From assembly GCA_021784555.1 (NCBI GenBank), contig JAJYHY010000036.1, positions 1 through 38,062 on the forward strand: a stretch of 38,062 nt of DNA, written 5' to 3'. Source of the DNA: a bacterium (GTDB taxonomy: Bacteria; Verrucomicrobiota; Verrucomicrobiia; Limisphaerales; UBA8199). Every line of letters begins with the position of its first letter. The stretch's first letter is position 1. A program made the translations under genes and the position numbers. The notes beneath the pieces are model-generated. The model was not told the DNA's origin and searched no databases. It saw nothing but the letters and a program-made list of their open reading frames with translations. This document shows positions 30,066-38,062 of the stretch, in pieces.

Positions 30066-31067
30066 TCAGTTGATTCTAAATGGGGCATAGGCCTGGGGCT
30101 GGGCCAGGGCGAGTTTGAACTGGACGGCGGCATTTTGGAATTGCTGGCGCAGCGTTGTGCGGCAACCGGCGTGTTCGGAAAGGAACTCGCGCTGAATACG
30201 CTGCTCGTAGTGCTGGATGAGGGTGCGCCGGCCGTCGCGGCTGAGCCAGGTTCCGCCATCGTGGGCCTCGAAGTGCCCCTGCTGAAGGATGCGGTGGGAG
30301 AAGAGGCGGAGCGTAAGCGGCTCAATGAGGGCTGGTCGGAACGGTTCCATCAAGTCCAGCGGCAGCGACCAGCGTCCGTCCTCGGGCTGGTGAAGGCAGC
30401 CGAGCGCGGCGTCGAGACCGCGCACGACGCAGGCGGTGAGCAGTTCGCCATACACCAGGGCCGAGAGGTACGAGAGGCAGGCATTGACCGGGTTGCCGGG
30501 AGGGCGCGTGGAGCGGTGTCCAAAGGGGAACTCGGCGGGCAGGAACCTGGCCCAGCCCTGGTAGAAGAGGGCGGCGGCGGCGCCTTCTGAGCCGAGCAAG
30601 GAGGGCAGGTCCGGGGCTCGAGAGGCATCGCGCTCCCGGGCCTCCATCGCGTCCAGGAGGGCCGGCTCCAAACAGCGGTGGTTGGCGTCCAGGCGCTGCA
30701 GGAGGCGGCGGCCGTTGGCGATTTTGGCGTGGACGAGCTTGCAGGCGAGTGTGAGGCAAGCGGCTGGGGTTGAGGTAAGCTGGTACTGGAGCATACGGGA
30801 GGCGCCGCGCGGCGGGCCAGGCGGCTCGAAGGAACCGAGCAAGCGGCCGTTCCAGGCCAGGAACGTCACGGGGATCTGGCGTTTGAGCAACTCGCACAGC
30901 GCCGGAGCAGACACCAGCACACCCTCCGCGAAGACCACGCGCTCCAATTCCCCGAGCGGGACCTCCGACTTTGGGGCGGGTTCGCCGGCGTCGTGGCGCA
31001 GCACCACCAGGCGCTCAGAATGGAGCGAGACTTGGGCGCGCGGAGTTTGAACACTGAGGACGGGCAT
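30066..31067 (-). CDS. cas1: Cas1 integrase of the second module
   Basis: A 333-residue Cas1 that would insert new spacers at the leader end of the array. The active-site residues are visible: Glu161 in LLGSEGAAAALFYQGW, His226 in LGCLHQPEDGRWSL and Glu241 (or Asp238) in LDLMEPFRP. The start ATG lies 2 bases after the stop of the reverse transcriptase gene, so the two are coupled. It is a stand-alone Cas1, unlike the fusion at array 1, and the two differ clearly in sequence. Confidence 0.95.
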   Translation of the reverse strand: MPVLSVQTPRAQVSLHSERLVVLRHDAGEPAPKSEVPLGELERVVFAEGVLVSAPALCELLKRQIPVTFLAWNGRLLGSFEPPGPPRGASRMLQYQLTSTPAACLTLACKLVHAKIANGRRLLQRLDANHRCLEPALLDAMEARERDASRAPDLPSLLGSEGAAAALFYQGWARFLPAEFPFGHRSTRPPGNPVNACLSYLSALVYGELLTACVVRGLDAALGCLHQPEDGRWSLPLDLMEPFRPALIEPLTLRLFSHRILQQGHFEAHDGGTWLSRDGRRTLIQHYEQRIQREFLSEHAGCRTTLRQQFQNAAVQFKLALAQPQAYAPFRIN

Positions 31068-31069
31068 GG

Positions 31070-32446
31070 TTAAAAACGCAGGTTGATGCGGTGGCGTCCG
31101 AAGCAGAGGCGAATGCCGGGTCTGCGGCCCCACTCCAGGTCATATTCCATGTGCCACCAGCGAGACCGGAGCACGCGGAAGAAGAGACAGCGGGCCGTTT
31201 CGGTCCAGTCCACGGGGCCGGCGTTGTGTAGGTGCCCCGAATAATCCACGCGCTCGCCGGAATGCCCGCCCCGGCACACGGCCTCCCAGCGAAGGCAGCC
31301 AGGCACTGCCGCCGAACCGAATCGGTCGCGCCAGGCGGCGGCAACACGATCCGCCAAGGCCCTCAAGATGGGGTCGTCATTTGGCGTGTAGAAATAGGCC
31401 AGCCAGCTTTGAAGCGTCTCGGCGGCCTCGGCGGCCACTGCTTGAGCGTCAGTTCCCGTGGTTCGTACGAGTTGGAGCAGTGTGTCGCTGGCCTCGGCCA
31501 ACGATTCCGGGCTGACCGTGCGGACCGCGCGCCCGCCCGTATCCCGGCGGAAGCTGAAGCCAAGAAAGCGCGCGCTGGTGAAGTGACCGGAGGCGGTCTT
31601 GTTTTCGTTCAGGCGCAGTCCCAGGTTCGAGAGGGTATCAACGACCAGGTTTTGCGCCTTTGCGACGAGGCTTGGGTCTCGAACCAGAACGACGCAGTCG
31701 TCGGCGTAGCGAGCGAATTCGAAGCGGTTCGTCTCGAGTTGCTTGTCCAGGCGATCGAGGACAATGTTTGCCAACAGGGGCGAAAGCGGGCTGCCTTGGG
31801 CGAGGCCAAGGGTGGAGGGCCGGACCAGACCGCGGTCGTAAACGCCGCAGGTGAGCGAGCGTTGGATGAGGGCAGCCAGGCGAGGATCCGCCAAATCGTC
31901 GGCGAGGGCGGCGAGGGTGACCTGGTGCGGGACGGAGTCGAAGAAGTTTTCGATGTCCAAGTGGAGCAGGTGTTCAGAGCCGTGGTTTACGGTCCGTTCG
32001 ACCGCGGCGAGGGCGTCGCGGGGGCCGCGCCCGGGCCGATAGGCGTAGCTGCGGGAGGAGAAGCGGGGCTCCCAACGCGGCGCCAGGATCTGCGTGGCCG
32101 ATTGATGGACGACGCGGTCCATGACGGCTGGAATTCCTAACAATCTCTCCCCGCCGGATGGCTTGGGCACACGAACACGCAATAGCGGCTGCGGGTGGTA
32201 CTCTCCGGCGCGCAGCGCACGCTCGAGGCGCCCCCACTCCTCGTTGAAGAGCGGCTCCAGTTCTTCGATGCTGACGCCGTCCACACCGGGGCAACCGCGG
32301 TTGCGGCGAACGCGTTGCCAGGCCGAGCTGACGTTTTCAGGTTCGAGCAGGGCTTCCATGTTCGGCGGGATGGACTCGCGCGTGTTTCCTCGCGCGCCAA
32401 GGAGATTACGGTAACCAACGAGGCATTCTTCGAGAAAGCTGTTCAT
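31070..32446 (-). CDS. Stand-alone reverse transcriptase next to Cas1
   Basis: A 458-residue group II intron-like reverse transcriptase. Visible motifs are LLGIPAVMDRVVHQSATQIL, YAYRPGRGPRDAL, motif A LHLDIENFFDSV (Asp164), LAQGSPLSPLLANIVLDRL and an intact FARYADDCVVLV (YADD at 247-250). The C-terminal 100 residues (after a thumb-like helical part) are a basic, aromatic region (WWHMEYDLEWGRRPGIRL) of unknown role. There is no En/HNH domain and no intron structure is seen around it, so it is probably a CRISPR-linked RT rather than a mobile intron. The ATG at 32446 is chosen because upstream residues are not RT-like. Confidence 0.94.
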   Translation of the reverse strand: MNSFLEECLVGYRNLLGARGNTRESIPPNMEALLEPENVSSAWQRVRRNRGCPGVDGVSIEELEPLFNEEWGRLERALRAGEYHPQPLLRVRVPKPSGGERLLGIPAVMDRVVHQSATQILAPRWEPRFSSRSYAYRPGRGPRDALAAVERTVNHGSEHLLHLDIENFFDSVPHQVTLAALADDLADPRLAALIQRSLTCGVYDRGLVRPSTLGLAQGSPLSPLLANIVLDRLDKQLETNRFEFARYADDCVVLVRDPSLVAKAQNLVVDTLSNLGLRLNENKTASGHFTSARFLGFSFRRDTGGRAVRTVSPESLAEASDTLLQLVRTTGTDAQAVAAEAAETLQSWLAYFYTPNDDPILRALADRVAAAWRDRFGSAAVPGCLRWEAVCRGGHSGERVDYSGHLHNAGPVDWTETARCLFFRVLRSRWWHMEYDLEWGRRPGIRLCFGRHRINLRF

Positions 32447-32465
32447 CTGAATTCGGGATTGGGTT

Positions 32466-34253
32466 TCAATAGTGATAGAATCGGGCCGGCCCGGCTCGTC
32501 CAACCACGCGGGGCCTGCTGGGGCTCTGGATGACACGGCGGCCGCTCCAGGGTGAAGGCGTTGGCGCATACCAATGCGAAGGGCCCATTCGCGGGGTATA
32601 ATAACCGCCAGTGGCCCTTCGCCCGCCGCCGAGCCCGCGGGGGACGACACGAGCAGAGGACACTGGAGGGGTGTAGTACCCGCCGAGTGATCGGGAAGGC
32701 TGCCTTATTGGCTGGGTTGGGGCGGGCCAGAGCGGACCGGCATACCCGAAGACAGCGACTCGGAGCGGATTTGCGGAGTCAAAGGTTAGCGCCGCCCGGG
32801 CTGGTGTTGGCTCAGTGATTTTAAATACCGGTATGACCGGTCCGGGAACGGATTCGATCCCGGAAAGCCAAAGTGTCACCATGCTCCCATCCGGGCCGGA
32901 GCTGGTCTCTATCCGTTCGACGGTGCCGACGAAATGAACTTCATGTCCCCTCTTGAAGGCCTTCGTGGAACCGAAGCCGAGGAGGCCGCTGACGCGCAGG
33001 CCCATGTCACCGAAGATCAGAGGCGCGAACTCGACTCGCCGGTCGCGCCGTTCGAGCGTCTCCACTCGCTGACAAAACTGGAATCGGCGTCCGGCGAACT
33101 GGTCATCAAAGGCGTTGGTGTCCGGGTGGTGAGCGTTCAACGCGGGGAAGACGCCGGAGACAAACTGGCGGGCGTCCCACTGATCCAGGCTGGAGGGAGC
33201 GGCGGTGGCCTCGCGGATGCGGCGCTCAATCACCTGGCGGTGGTGCTCGGCCGCCACCTGGCGGGCCTGGGCAACCGCCTCTTCCCGCGCGCGGGCCTCG
33301 GCCCGTGCCCTGCGGAGTTCTGCTTGGTGCGCCGCCTGGTCCGCCTCAAGTCGGGCGCGGGCTTCGGCTTCCGCGCGGATGCGCAGGCCGGCCTCGCGCT
33401 GCTGCTCCAGACGCCGCTGTTCCAGGCGCTTTTTCGGCTCCAAACGATCGAGTTCCTCCCGCGCTTGCCGGTCGGCCGCGGCTCTGGCTGCCGCCTCTTG
33501 CTGGCGCTGGAGCGCTTGCGTGGCGGCCACTTCCTGGTCGTGAAACGCCTGCCACTCGGCCATTACTTCGCGCGTGATTGGCTTGACCGGGACGCCGAGC
33601 TGCTGCTGGAAATGCGGCCGGTTGTAAAAATGCCATTGGTTACTGCCCGTCTTGATGTACCAGAGGTTGGGCTCGCCGCTTGTCGCGTCAAACCAATTGG
33701 TCTCCACCGCTGGAGCGACTTCACGGACGGGTTGGCGAACGAGGTCAGAGAACCAAAGGGCGCGCGCGGGTGTTACCGGCACTCTGGGCCGCCCGGTGAC
33801 GCGGTCAAAGCCCGGTGAATAGCTCTTGTGGACGCCGTCACGCCGGAAGCTTAAATAGACGATGGGGCGCCCCTGGGCGTCAAAGTTGAAGTGGCGGGTT
33901 CGGCACCAGGCGAGGATGCCGACGCCCAGGAGAGTGCCCATAGCCAGGGCCAAGCCCCGGGCCGCGCTGCCGAGCCCCCGCGCCACGGCCATCCGGGCCA
34001 GGCCGAAGCCGACCGGAAGGATGACCAACAGGCTGAATATCCACCGCAGATTCGGCTGGATGTCCAGGTCCACCGCCAGCGATTCGAGCCGGCCGCCGAG
34101 CATCCACTTTGCCAGGCCCAGCAACAGGAGTCGGCGGGTCAGGGGAATGGCCACAAGCATGACCGCGAGGGCCAGGAGCAGGAGGACGCCAAAGCAGACT
34201 CCAAGGAGCAGCCGAAAGAACCAGGAGTGGCGGGCTGGGCGAGTGGTTGTCAT
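32466..34253 (-). CDS. Membrane protein with long coiled coil, upstream of the RT
   Basis: A 595-residue protein of unknown function. There are three likely membrane segments at about 11-36, 69-90 and 98-115 (RLLLGVCFGVLLLLALAVML; WIFSLLVILPVGFGLA; GLALAMGTLLGVGILAWC). A soluble part follows with a WYIKTGSNQWHFYNRP motif, then an Ala-, Arg- and Glu-rich coiled coil (about 225-345), a small domain and a Gly-, Tyr- and Pro-rich tail with two GGYYTP units. It ends 19 bases before the RT start and overlaps the small gene upstream by 4 bases, so it is probably co-transcribed with RT-cas1. Whether it acts in adaptation is unknown. Confidence 0.7.
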   Translation of the reverse strand: MTTTRPARHSWFFRLLLGVCFGVLLLLALAVMLVAIPLTRRLLLLGLAKWMLGGRLESLAVDLDIQPNLRWIFSLLVILPVGFGLARMAVARGLGSAARGLALAMGTLLGVGILAWCRTRHFNFDAQGRPIVYLSFRRDGVHKSYSPGFDRVTGRPRVPVTPARALWFSDLVRQPVREVAPAVETNWFDATSGEPNLWYIKTGSNQWHFYNRPHFQQQLGVPVKPITREVMAEWQAFHDQEVAATQALQRQQEAAARAAADRQAREELDRLEPKKRLEQRRLEQQREAGLRIRAEAEARARLEADQAAHQAELRRARAEARAREEAVAQARQVAAEHHRQVIERRIREATAAPSSLDQWDARQFVSGVFPALNAHHPDTNAFDDQFAGRRFQFCQRVETLERRDRRVEFAPLIFGDMGLRVSGLLGFGSTKAFKRGHEVHFVGTVERIETSSGPDGSMVTLWLSGIESVPGPVIPVFKITEPTPARAALTFDSANPLRVAVFGYAGPLWPAPTQPIRQPSRSLGGYYTPPVSSARVVPRGLGGGRRATGGYYTPRMGPSHWYAPTPSPWSGRRVIQSPSRPRVVGRAGPARFYHY

Positions 34254-34438
34254 ATGTCAACGATCGGTGAGGTGGCGGCGCGCGGTCGCAGGCGGAATAG
34301 CCGAGCCAAGACGGAAACGCCGTGCCGTGACAGGAACCAAGCGAGGAGCAGCAAGAGCACTTCGGTTGCCGCGAGGACAAGCAGGTGCCGCAGGATGCCG
34401 CGGAGCAGGCCAGGTTGGGTTTGGCCGATGGTGGTCAT
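34250..34438 (-). CDS. Small membrane protein
   Basis: A 62-residue protein with one strong membrane helix (LLVLAATEVLLLLLAWFLSR) and a basic tail. It overlaps the large membrane protein by 4 bases (ATGA). A second small membrane frame ends 4 bases upstream. It probably works with the large membrane protein; no family is recognised. Confidence 0.6.
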   Translation of the reverse strand: MTTIGQTQPGLLRGILRHLLVLAATEVLLLLLAWFLSRHGVSVLARLFRLRPRAATSPIVDI

Positions 34439-34442
34439 ATTC

Positions 34443-34604
34443 TCAGATGATGGGCGGTTGTTTCGGAGTCGCTCTGCGCTGGAACCGAAGCCGTTGACGC
34501 AACCGGCCCTTGAACAGCCAGTCGAGAACCACCACGGAAACGAGCGCCGCCGCGATGGCCTTCAGGGCCTTTTTCCATTTCGCAGATGTTCGGAGAATCT
34601 TCAT
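34443..34604 (-). CDS. Small membrane protein, 53 residues
   Basis: A short frame starting MKILRTSAKWKKALKAIAAA, with one membrane helix (AIAAALVSVVVLDWLF) and a strongly basic C-terminus (GRLRQRLRFQRR). The ATG overlaps the stop of the upstream gene by 4 bases and the next gene begins 4 bases after its stop, so it fits the series of coupled genes. A competing frame over the same bases looks less like a protein. Confidence 0.55.
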   Translation of the reverse strand: MKILRTSAKWKKALKAIAAALVSVVVLDWLFKGRLRQRLRFQRRATPKQPPII

Positions 34605-34843
34605 TGCTCAACACGTAGCATCGGTCGCTTTGCATGGGGCTTTTTCAGACGTCCAGGGACGGTGAAGGGGCGCGCGGCCTGAGCAGGGGGGATACGCAGG
34701 GGCCGACCGGCATCCCCGCGCTGCCGGCGAAGCAAGGCCGAAGAAGGAGCCAGCGGATGCTGGTCGGAGACTAGCCGCCGGAAGCCAATACTCACCGGCC
34801 ATCCGCCGGCGTCATCGAATTGGACTTTGAGCTTCATGCCCAA
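34601..34843 (-). CDS. Small unrecognised protein, first gene of the RT operon
   Basis: An 80-residue protein starting MGMKLKVQFDDAGGWPVSIGF, with a Pro- and Arg-rich C-terminal half. The Met at residue 3 is an alternative start. Its stop overlaps the next ATG by 4 bases. The N-terminal strand-like segment is protein-like, the tail less so. No function can be proposed. Confidence 0.4.
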   Translation of the reverse strand: MGMKLKVQFDDAGGWPVSIGFRRLVSDQHPLAPSSALLRRQRGDAGRPLRIPPAQAARPFTVPGRLKKPHAKRPMLRVEQ

Positions 34844-34922
34844 AGCGTAGCCGAAATCCTGGCGGTCCAGCCCGGAAAGGAGGTCAACGGACGTTCCGGC
34901 CCCAAAGCAGTTCTATCATCGC

Positions 34923-35285
34923 TCAGTCCACGAGCGAGATCTGGTCCGGCGGCAGATTGAGAGAGAAGCGCCTCGCGGCGGGAAGGAGCGGGTAGAGGAG
35001 GGCCGCCTTGGGACCCGCGGAATCCAGCTTGCCCCGCAGTTCGTTCTTTGCTTTCACACAGAAACGCTCAAACGAGGCGGCGTTGAAACTTCGCGCGGCG
35101 TCGTGCCGCCAGTCATTCCAATTGGCGGGGTCCGCTTCGGATTTGATCCACGCGGAGAACCCGTTGAAATCGGTGAAGGCCGCCGCGTAGCTCGGAAGCG
35201 AGGATTCGCGCTTCACCGCCCGCTCGGCAAGAAACAGCACATAGAGATGCTGAGTGACGCTAGGGAAGTGGCATCGTCGGACCAT
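34923..35285 (-). CDS. Unrecognised small protein paired with the TIR gene
   Basis: About 120 residues (ATG; a GTG 7 codons upstream is also open). It is helical and aromatic, with FTDFNGFSAWIKSEADP and RSFNAASFERFCVKAKNELR. It overlaps the end of the TIR-domain gene by 26 bases, so the two are probably made together. No family is recognised. An antitoxin or partner role for the TIR protein is possible but unsupported. Confidence 0.5.
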   Translation of the reverse strand: MVRRCHFPSVTQHLYVLFLAERAVKRESSLPSYAAAFTDFNGFSAWIKSEADPANWNDWRHDAARSFNAASFERFCVKAKNELRGKLDSAGPKAALLYPLLPAARRFSLNLPPDQISLVD

Positions 35286-35967
35286 GCTGAAACTTCCTTG
35301 CGGCACATAGTGAAGCGATTTTGCCTGTCGGCGTTAGCCATTTCTTCAACTCGTCCGCTAGCCAGTTGTCGATCTCGCACTCTGAGTGATGCTGGACTCC
35401 CAACAACATGTACTCCGGGACCGTCGGGGTGGAGCGTTCAACATGTAACCAAGCGCTCGGATTTACGCTGATCGGCGCCAAGTCCTTGACCCGGCCGTAC
35501 TCGTACGGCACCCACATAGTGCCCGCCGTGTTGTCTGTCATTACAGCCAGCAGATGACTGCAGTTCAGCAGTGCCATTTCGATGATGAGGGCCGTTGCTA
35601 GCGCTTTCTGAGCTTGGTTTCCTGATCCTGACACGCCTAAGGCACGCAAAGATGGGTCCAGCACATCGAGCCAGTAGTAGAACCCGACGTGGCAGGCGCG
35701 GTCGGCTATTCGTAACGCATACTTGGAATCACTCTGACGGTGAGAAATAAACAGTCTTGGACAGGACAGCGGCTGTCGAGGTGAACGGCGCGCGGCGCGC
35801 TGGAAATTCTCGATCTGTTCACGGATTGGCTCGCCTTCGTTCACATTTGGAAGGTGGGCAATCACCCGATTCCATTCCTCGATCCCGCCTGCTCCTTCTG
35901 GAAACTGGTCGCGACGGTAGTTAAATGTCGAATCGTAGCAGTAGAAATCGTGGTGCTCGTTATTCAT
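35260..35967 (-). CDS. TIR-domain protein
   Basis: A 235-residue protein. Residues about 71-165 fit a TIR domain: RLFISHRQSDSKYALRIADR as the first strand and helix, FYYWLDVLDP, then IIEMALLNCSHLLAVMTDN with Glu130 in the place of the catalytic Glu, and MWVPYEYGRVKD. Bacterial TIR domains often destroy NAD+ or make signalling nucleotides in antiphage defence. The 70 residues before it and the tail are not recognised. It is followed by a small overlapping partner gene and preceded by a patatin gene 61 bases away, so it may belong to a separate defence cassette. Confidence 0.75.
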   Translation of the reverse strand: MNNEHHDFYCYDSTFNYRRDQFPEGAGGIEEWNRVIAHLPNVNEGEPIREQIENFQRAARRSPRQPLSCPRLFISHRQSDSKYALRIADRACHVGFYYWLDVLDPSLRALGVSGSGNQAQKALATALIIEMALLNCSHLLAVMTDNTAGTMWVPYEYGRVKDLAPISVNPSAWLHVERSTPTVPEYMLLGVQHHSECEIDNWLADELKKWLTPTGKIASLCAARKFQHGPTMPLP

Positions 35968-36028
35968 AGTCCTGCGCCCATATTAGCCGATTGCTCTCGA
36001 TGCCGGATCCCGGAGTGACTTTGAGGCT

Positions 36029-38017
36029 TCAATGTTCACGTCTGTTGAGGATCCGTTCTACCCGTCCCCGATACAAAAACCATTTGTCAAAGAGAAGCAG
36101 GTGAATACCAGCGAGGAGCCAGCCGAATAGGGCCAAGCCCAGACCGAGAGCGACGCGTGCAAGCGTCTCCCAGTAGCGCAATACCCGCACCACCGTTTTG
36201 CCCACGATCAAACCGGCGAGCGCAAAGAGTAGAGGCACGGCGATGATCCTGACCTGCAGCAAGGGCTGATCCCAGTGGGTGACGCACCACCAACCAACGA
36301 CCGCCAGGGCCGCCAATCCGCCCACAACCGCCAGCACTTTCAGAAACAACGACAAGCGCCAGACCTTGAACGCGGGACTGGCGCCCACTTCCAGCAACCT
36401 GGCTAGAGTGGCGTGCGCCTCCTCGCAACCCTGCTTCTGTTTCATCGGCTGCTCAATAGCCAGGAACGACCAGGGCTCGGAGACAGTCTTTGCGATTGGA
36501 AACCCTTCAATCGAACGGGCGAACTCATGCTCGGCCATGCGGTAGCCGCTGGTCATCAGTGCATAGGCTTCGACCTCGGAAAAGGAGTCCAAGTCGGTGC
36601 GGATGGCGGCCAGCCGCCTTTGGATTTCTTCGAGGATGCCATAGCTGGTCAGTTGTCCGCGGGCGGGCCTGTTGGACGGGTCTTGCGGGTCCTCGCAATC
36701 GACCCAATCCACCGTGTTGACATCAAGGTCCTTCTTCAAATGCAGGAACATCAACCCGCGCAGTAGCGAGGCACCCTCCCGGTCCTGCAGGTCGCAATAC
36801 TGAGCCTCGCGCACCCGGGCCATGAGGATGCTGTTGGCCCGCAAGGGCACGCCGACAACTCCCCGGCTGGGATTCGGCTGGCTGTTCATCTGGCCGGAGG
36901 CATCACTGACCAATTGCACGGTGCAGTTCTCTTCTAGCAGGCTGGCGGTGCCTTGGTTGTCGTGGACCCCCCCGTCCACCAAGCGGATGGTGCGCTCCGG
37001 GTAAAGCCCGGCCAGCACCAGCGGATCGAGGAGGCCAGGCACGCAGGCTGAGGCGGCGACCGCATGGCCCAGCCGGACGCGGCGATGGGCCGGCGGCGCT
37101 TCGTAGTAGTACATGCGCCGGAGCCATTCATTGCCATCGATGGCGGTATTAATGTCCCCGGGCGGCTCGCCCATCCAGGAGGCGGTGAATTGCCAGACGT
37201 GGCCGGTGTTGAGTGTGGTTGCGTTGAGCACTAGGATGGGCACCTTAGCTTGGCGTCGCCAATTATCGTATTTGGGGGCGAAACCCGGCGGTTCATCCTT
37301 CGGCTGGACAAACAGGTCATTGAGCCAGCGCGGCCGCCGGCCTTCCCCGTCCTGCACCCGCGAGAAGATCTCCTTCTCGAATAACTCGCCGGCGCGCTCG
37401 GTCCGCGAATAGTTGCCGAAGATGACCATCTTCACGTTGGCCCAGAATGAAGCGGCGATGCGGGTGCGGATATTGCGCTGAACGCCTGCCAGGAAATCGG
37501 CTTGCACCCGCTTGACCAGAGCGATGTAATCTTCGCGCATGATTTCGGCGTCGGGCTTTTGCTGGAGCAGCTTGCGAACCTCCAGATAGTAATGCGCGGC
37601 GATGACCGCCCCTCCGGAAACGCAGGAAAGCACTTCGACATGCCGCAGCATGTCCAGTTCGGCCAGGCGTGCCAGGACGCCGAGGTGAAAGAATGACGCT
37701 CGGAAGCCGCCGCCCGACAGCGCCAGCCCAACCTTGCCGGCATAGGCAGTTCGCACGCCAGCTTCGTTCTCGCCGAGAAATCGGGTTAGGGTTTTCCAGG
37801 CGGGGGTGGTTTCGGGGGCCTCGGCCACTCCGTCGCGCTCAGCCTGCAAGTGCGCCAGCGATGCCAGTTGACGGGTGGTGCTTTCGTATTCCCAGGGGGC
37901 AACCTCTGTCAGGGTCGCAGCCCGCTGCAGCCACGAAAGGGCTTCCTCGTACCGCTGCAAGCAGAGATTTTTTAGGGCCAGATAATTTGACGGCGTCGCC
38001 GTCCATATTTCGGTCAC
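36029..38017 (-). CDS. Patatin-like phospholipase with C-terminal membrane helices
   Basis: About 662 residues. The patatin fold is shown by the oxyanion loop GLALSGGGFRASFFHLGVL (GGGFR at 102-106), the nucleophile Ser134 in LSCVSGGAV (CVSGG in place of GxSxG) and the dyad Asp in LVDGGVHDNQG near residue 346. The last 110 residues hold two to three membrane helices (FLKVLAVVGGLAALAVVGWW; IIAVPLLFALAGLIVGKTVV; VALGLGLALFGWLLAGIHLL). The GTG start has a strong GAGGGGGG ribosome site about 10 bases upstream, though the frame is open to the window edge. It would hydrolyse membrane lipids; a defence role is possible because of the TIR neighbour. Confidence 0.88.
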   Translation of the reverse strand: MTEIWTATPSNYLALKNLCLQRYEEALSWLQRAATLTEVAPWEYESTTRQLASLAHLQAERDGVAEAPETTPAWKTLTRFLGENEAGVRTAYAGKVGLALSGGGFRASFFHLGVLARLAELDMLRHVEVLSCVSGGAVIAAHYYLEVRKLLQQKPDAEIMREDYIALVKRVQADFLAGVQRNIRTRIAASFWANVKMVIFGNYSRTERAGELFEKEIFSRVQDGEGRRPRWLNDLFVQPKDEPPGFAPKYDNWRRQAKVPILVLNATTLNTGHVWQFTASWMGEPPGDINTAIDGNEWLRRMYYYEAPPAHRRVRLGHAVAASACVPGLLDPLVLAGLYPERTIRLVDGGVHDNQGTASLLEENCTVQLVSDASGQMNSQPNPSRGVVGVPLRANSILMARVREAQYCDLQDREGASLLRGLMFLHLKKDLDVNTVDWVDCEDPQDPSNRPARGQLTSYGILEEIQRRLAAIRTDLDSFSEVEAYALMTSGYRMAEHEFARSIEGFPIAKTVSEPWSFLAIEQPMKQKQGCEEAHATLARLLEVGASPAFKVWRLSLFLKVLAVVGGLAALAVVGWWCVTHWDQPLLQVRIIAVPLLFALAGLIVGKTVVRVLRYWETLARVALGLGLALFGWLLAGIHLLLFDKWFLYRGRVERILNRREH

Positions 38018-38062
38018 GACTTTTTCACCCCCCTCTAGCTGTAAAATAAAATATGGCGGTGG

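Noticed and set aside
31232..32140. 302-codon plus-strand frame
   Set aside because: Antisense to the reverse transcriptase, whose motifs are unambiguous.
31070..32446. Group II intron around the stand-alone RT
   Set aside because: No domain V-like hairpin or endonuclease domain is seen, and the RT is flanked within 2 and 19 bases by coupled genes, leaving no room for intron ends.
32934..33818. 294-codon plus-strand frame
   Set aside because: Antisense to the coiled-coil region of the membrane protein; it arises from the regular codon bias there.
34435..34635. 66-codon minus-strand frame ending at the small membrane gene
   Set aside because: Composition is not protein-like and it competes with the 53-residue membrane frame, which has a clear helix and better spacing.

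Overview
This is a GC-rich bacterial window carrying an unusually complete defence island built around a type III CRISPR-Cas locus. I cannot name the organism. The dense minus-strand operons, the weak or absent Shine-Dalgarno sites, the secreted proteins of a style common in Verrucomicrobiota and Planctomycetota, and the dispersed low-complexity repeats (GGAATGCGGAGTGCGG-type and TTTGAGATTTGAGAT-type) make a Verrucomicrobiota-like host my best guess, held loosely.

Layout. (1) Bases 1-2213: the end of an IS91-like element, with a 5'-truncated tyrosine recombinase coupled to an HUH transposase and followed by hairpins. (2) Bases 17825 down to 2225, all minus strand: one long operon joined mostly by 4-base start/stop overlaps. 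In transcription order it holds three unrecognised proteins, a CARF protein with a possible Lon-like protease domain, Cas10, a Cas7-Cas5-Cas11-like fusion, a double Cas7, a Csx19-like protein, a large TIGR03986-type Cas7, a CARF-RelE-like protein and a DHH-like phosphoesterase. The five-subunit core matches the layout known for type III-Dv. (3) Bases 18323-19965: intact and broken toxin-antitoxin genes. (4) Bases 20134-25022: CRISPR array 1 (14 repeats of 36 bases, spacers 30-34) with a Cas6-RT-Cas1 triple fusion, an N-terminally short Cas2 and a helical protein. (5) Bases 25263-27205: two plus-strand exported proteins of unknown role. (6) Bases 27376-34843: CRISPR array 2 (21 repeats of 37 bases, spacers 35-40) with a separate Cas2, Cas1 and reverse transcriptase. 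A four-helix-bundle cassette sits between cas1 and cas2, and a membrane protein with three very small genes lies upstream of the reverse transcriptase. (7) Bases 34923-38017: a TIR-domain protein with a small partner, and a patatin-like membrane phospholipase.

How it may work together. Both arrays appear to be transcribed from the minus strand, giving crRNA 5' tags GTTGAGAC and ATGGAGAC. Both adaptation modules include a reverse transcriptase, so spacers could be taken from RNA. One spacer of array 2 is a recognisable piece of 16S rRNA, in the orientation whose crRNA would pair with the rRNA. The III-Dv complex would bind target RNA, and Cas10 (no HD domain, AGDD in place of GGDD) could make a cyclic nucleotide that switches on the CARF-linked protease and RelE-like toxin. 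The DHH-like enzyme may remove that signal.

The most interesting candidates for an undescribed system are the CARF/Lon-like protein with its three translationally coupled unknown partners, the repeat elements that form linkers inside Cas6-RT-Cas1, and the rRNA-derived spacer.
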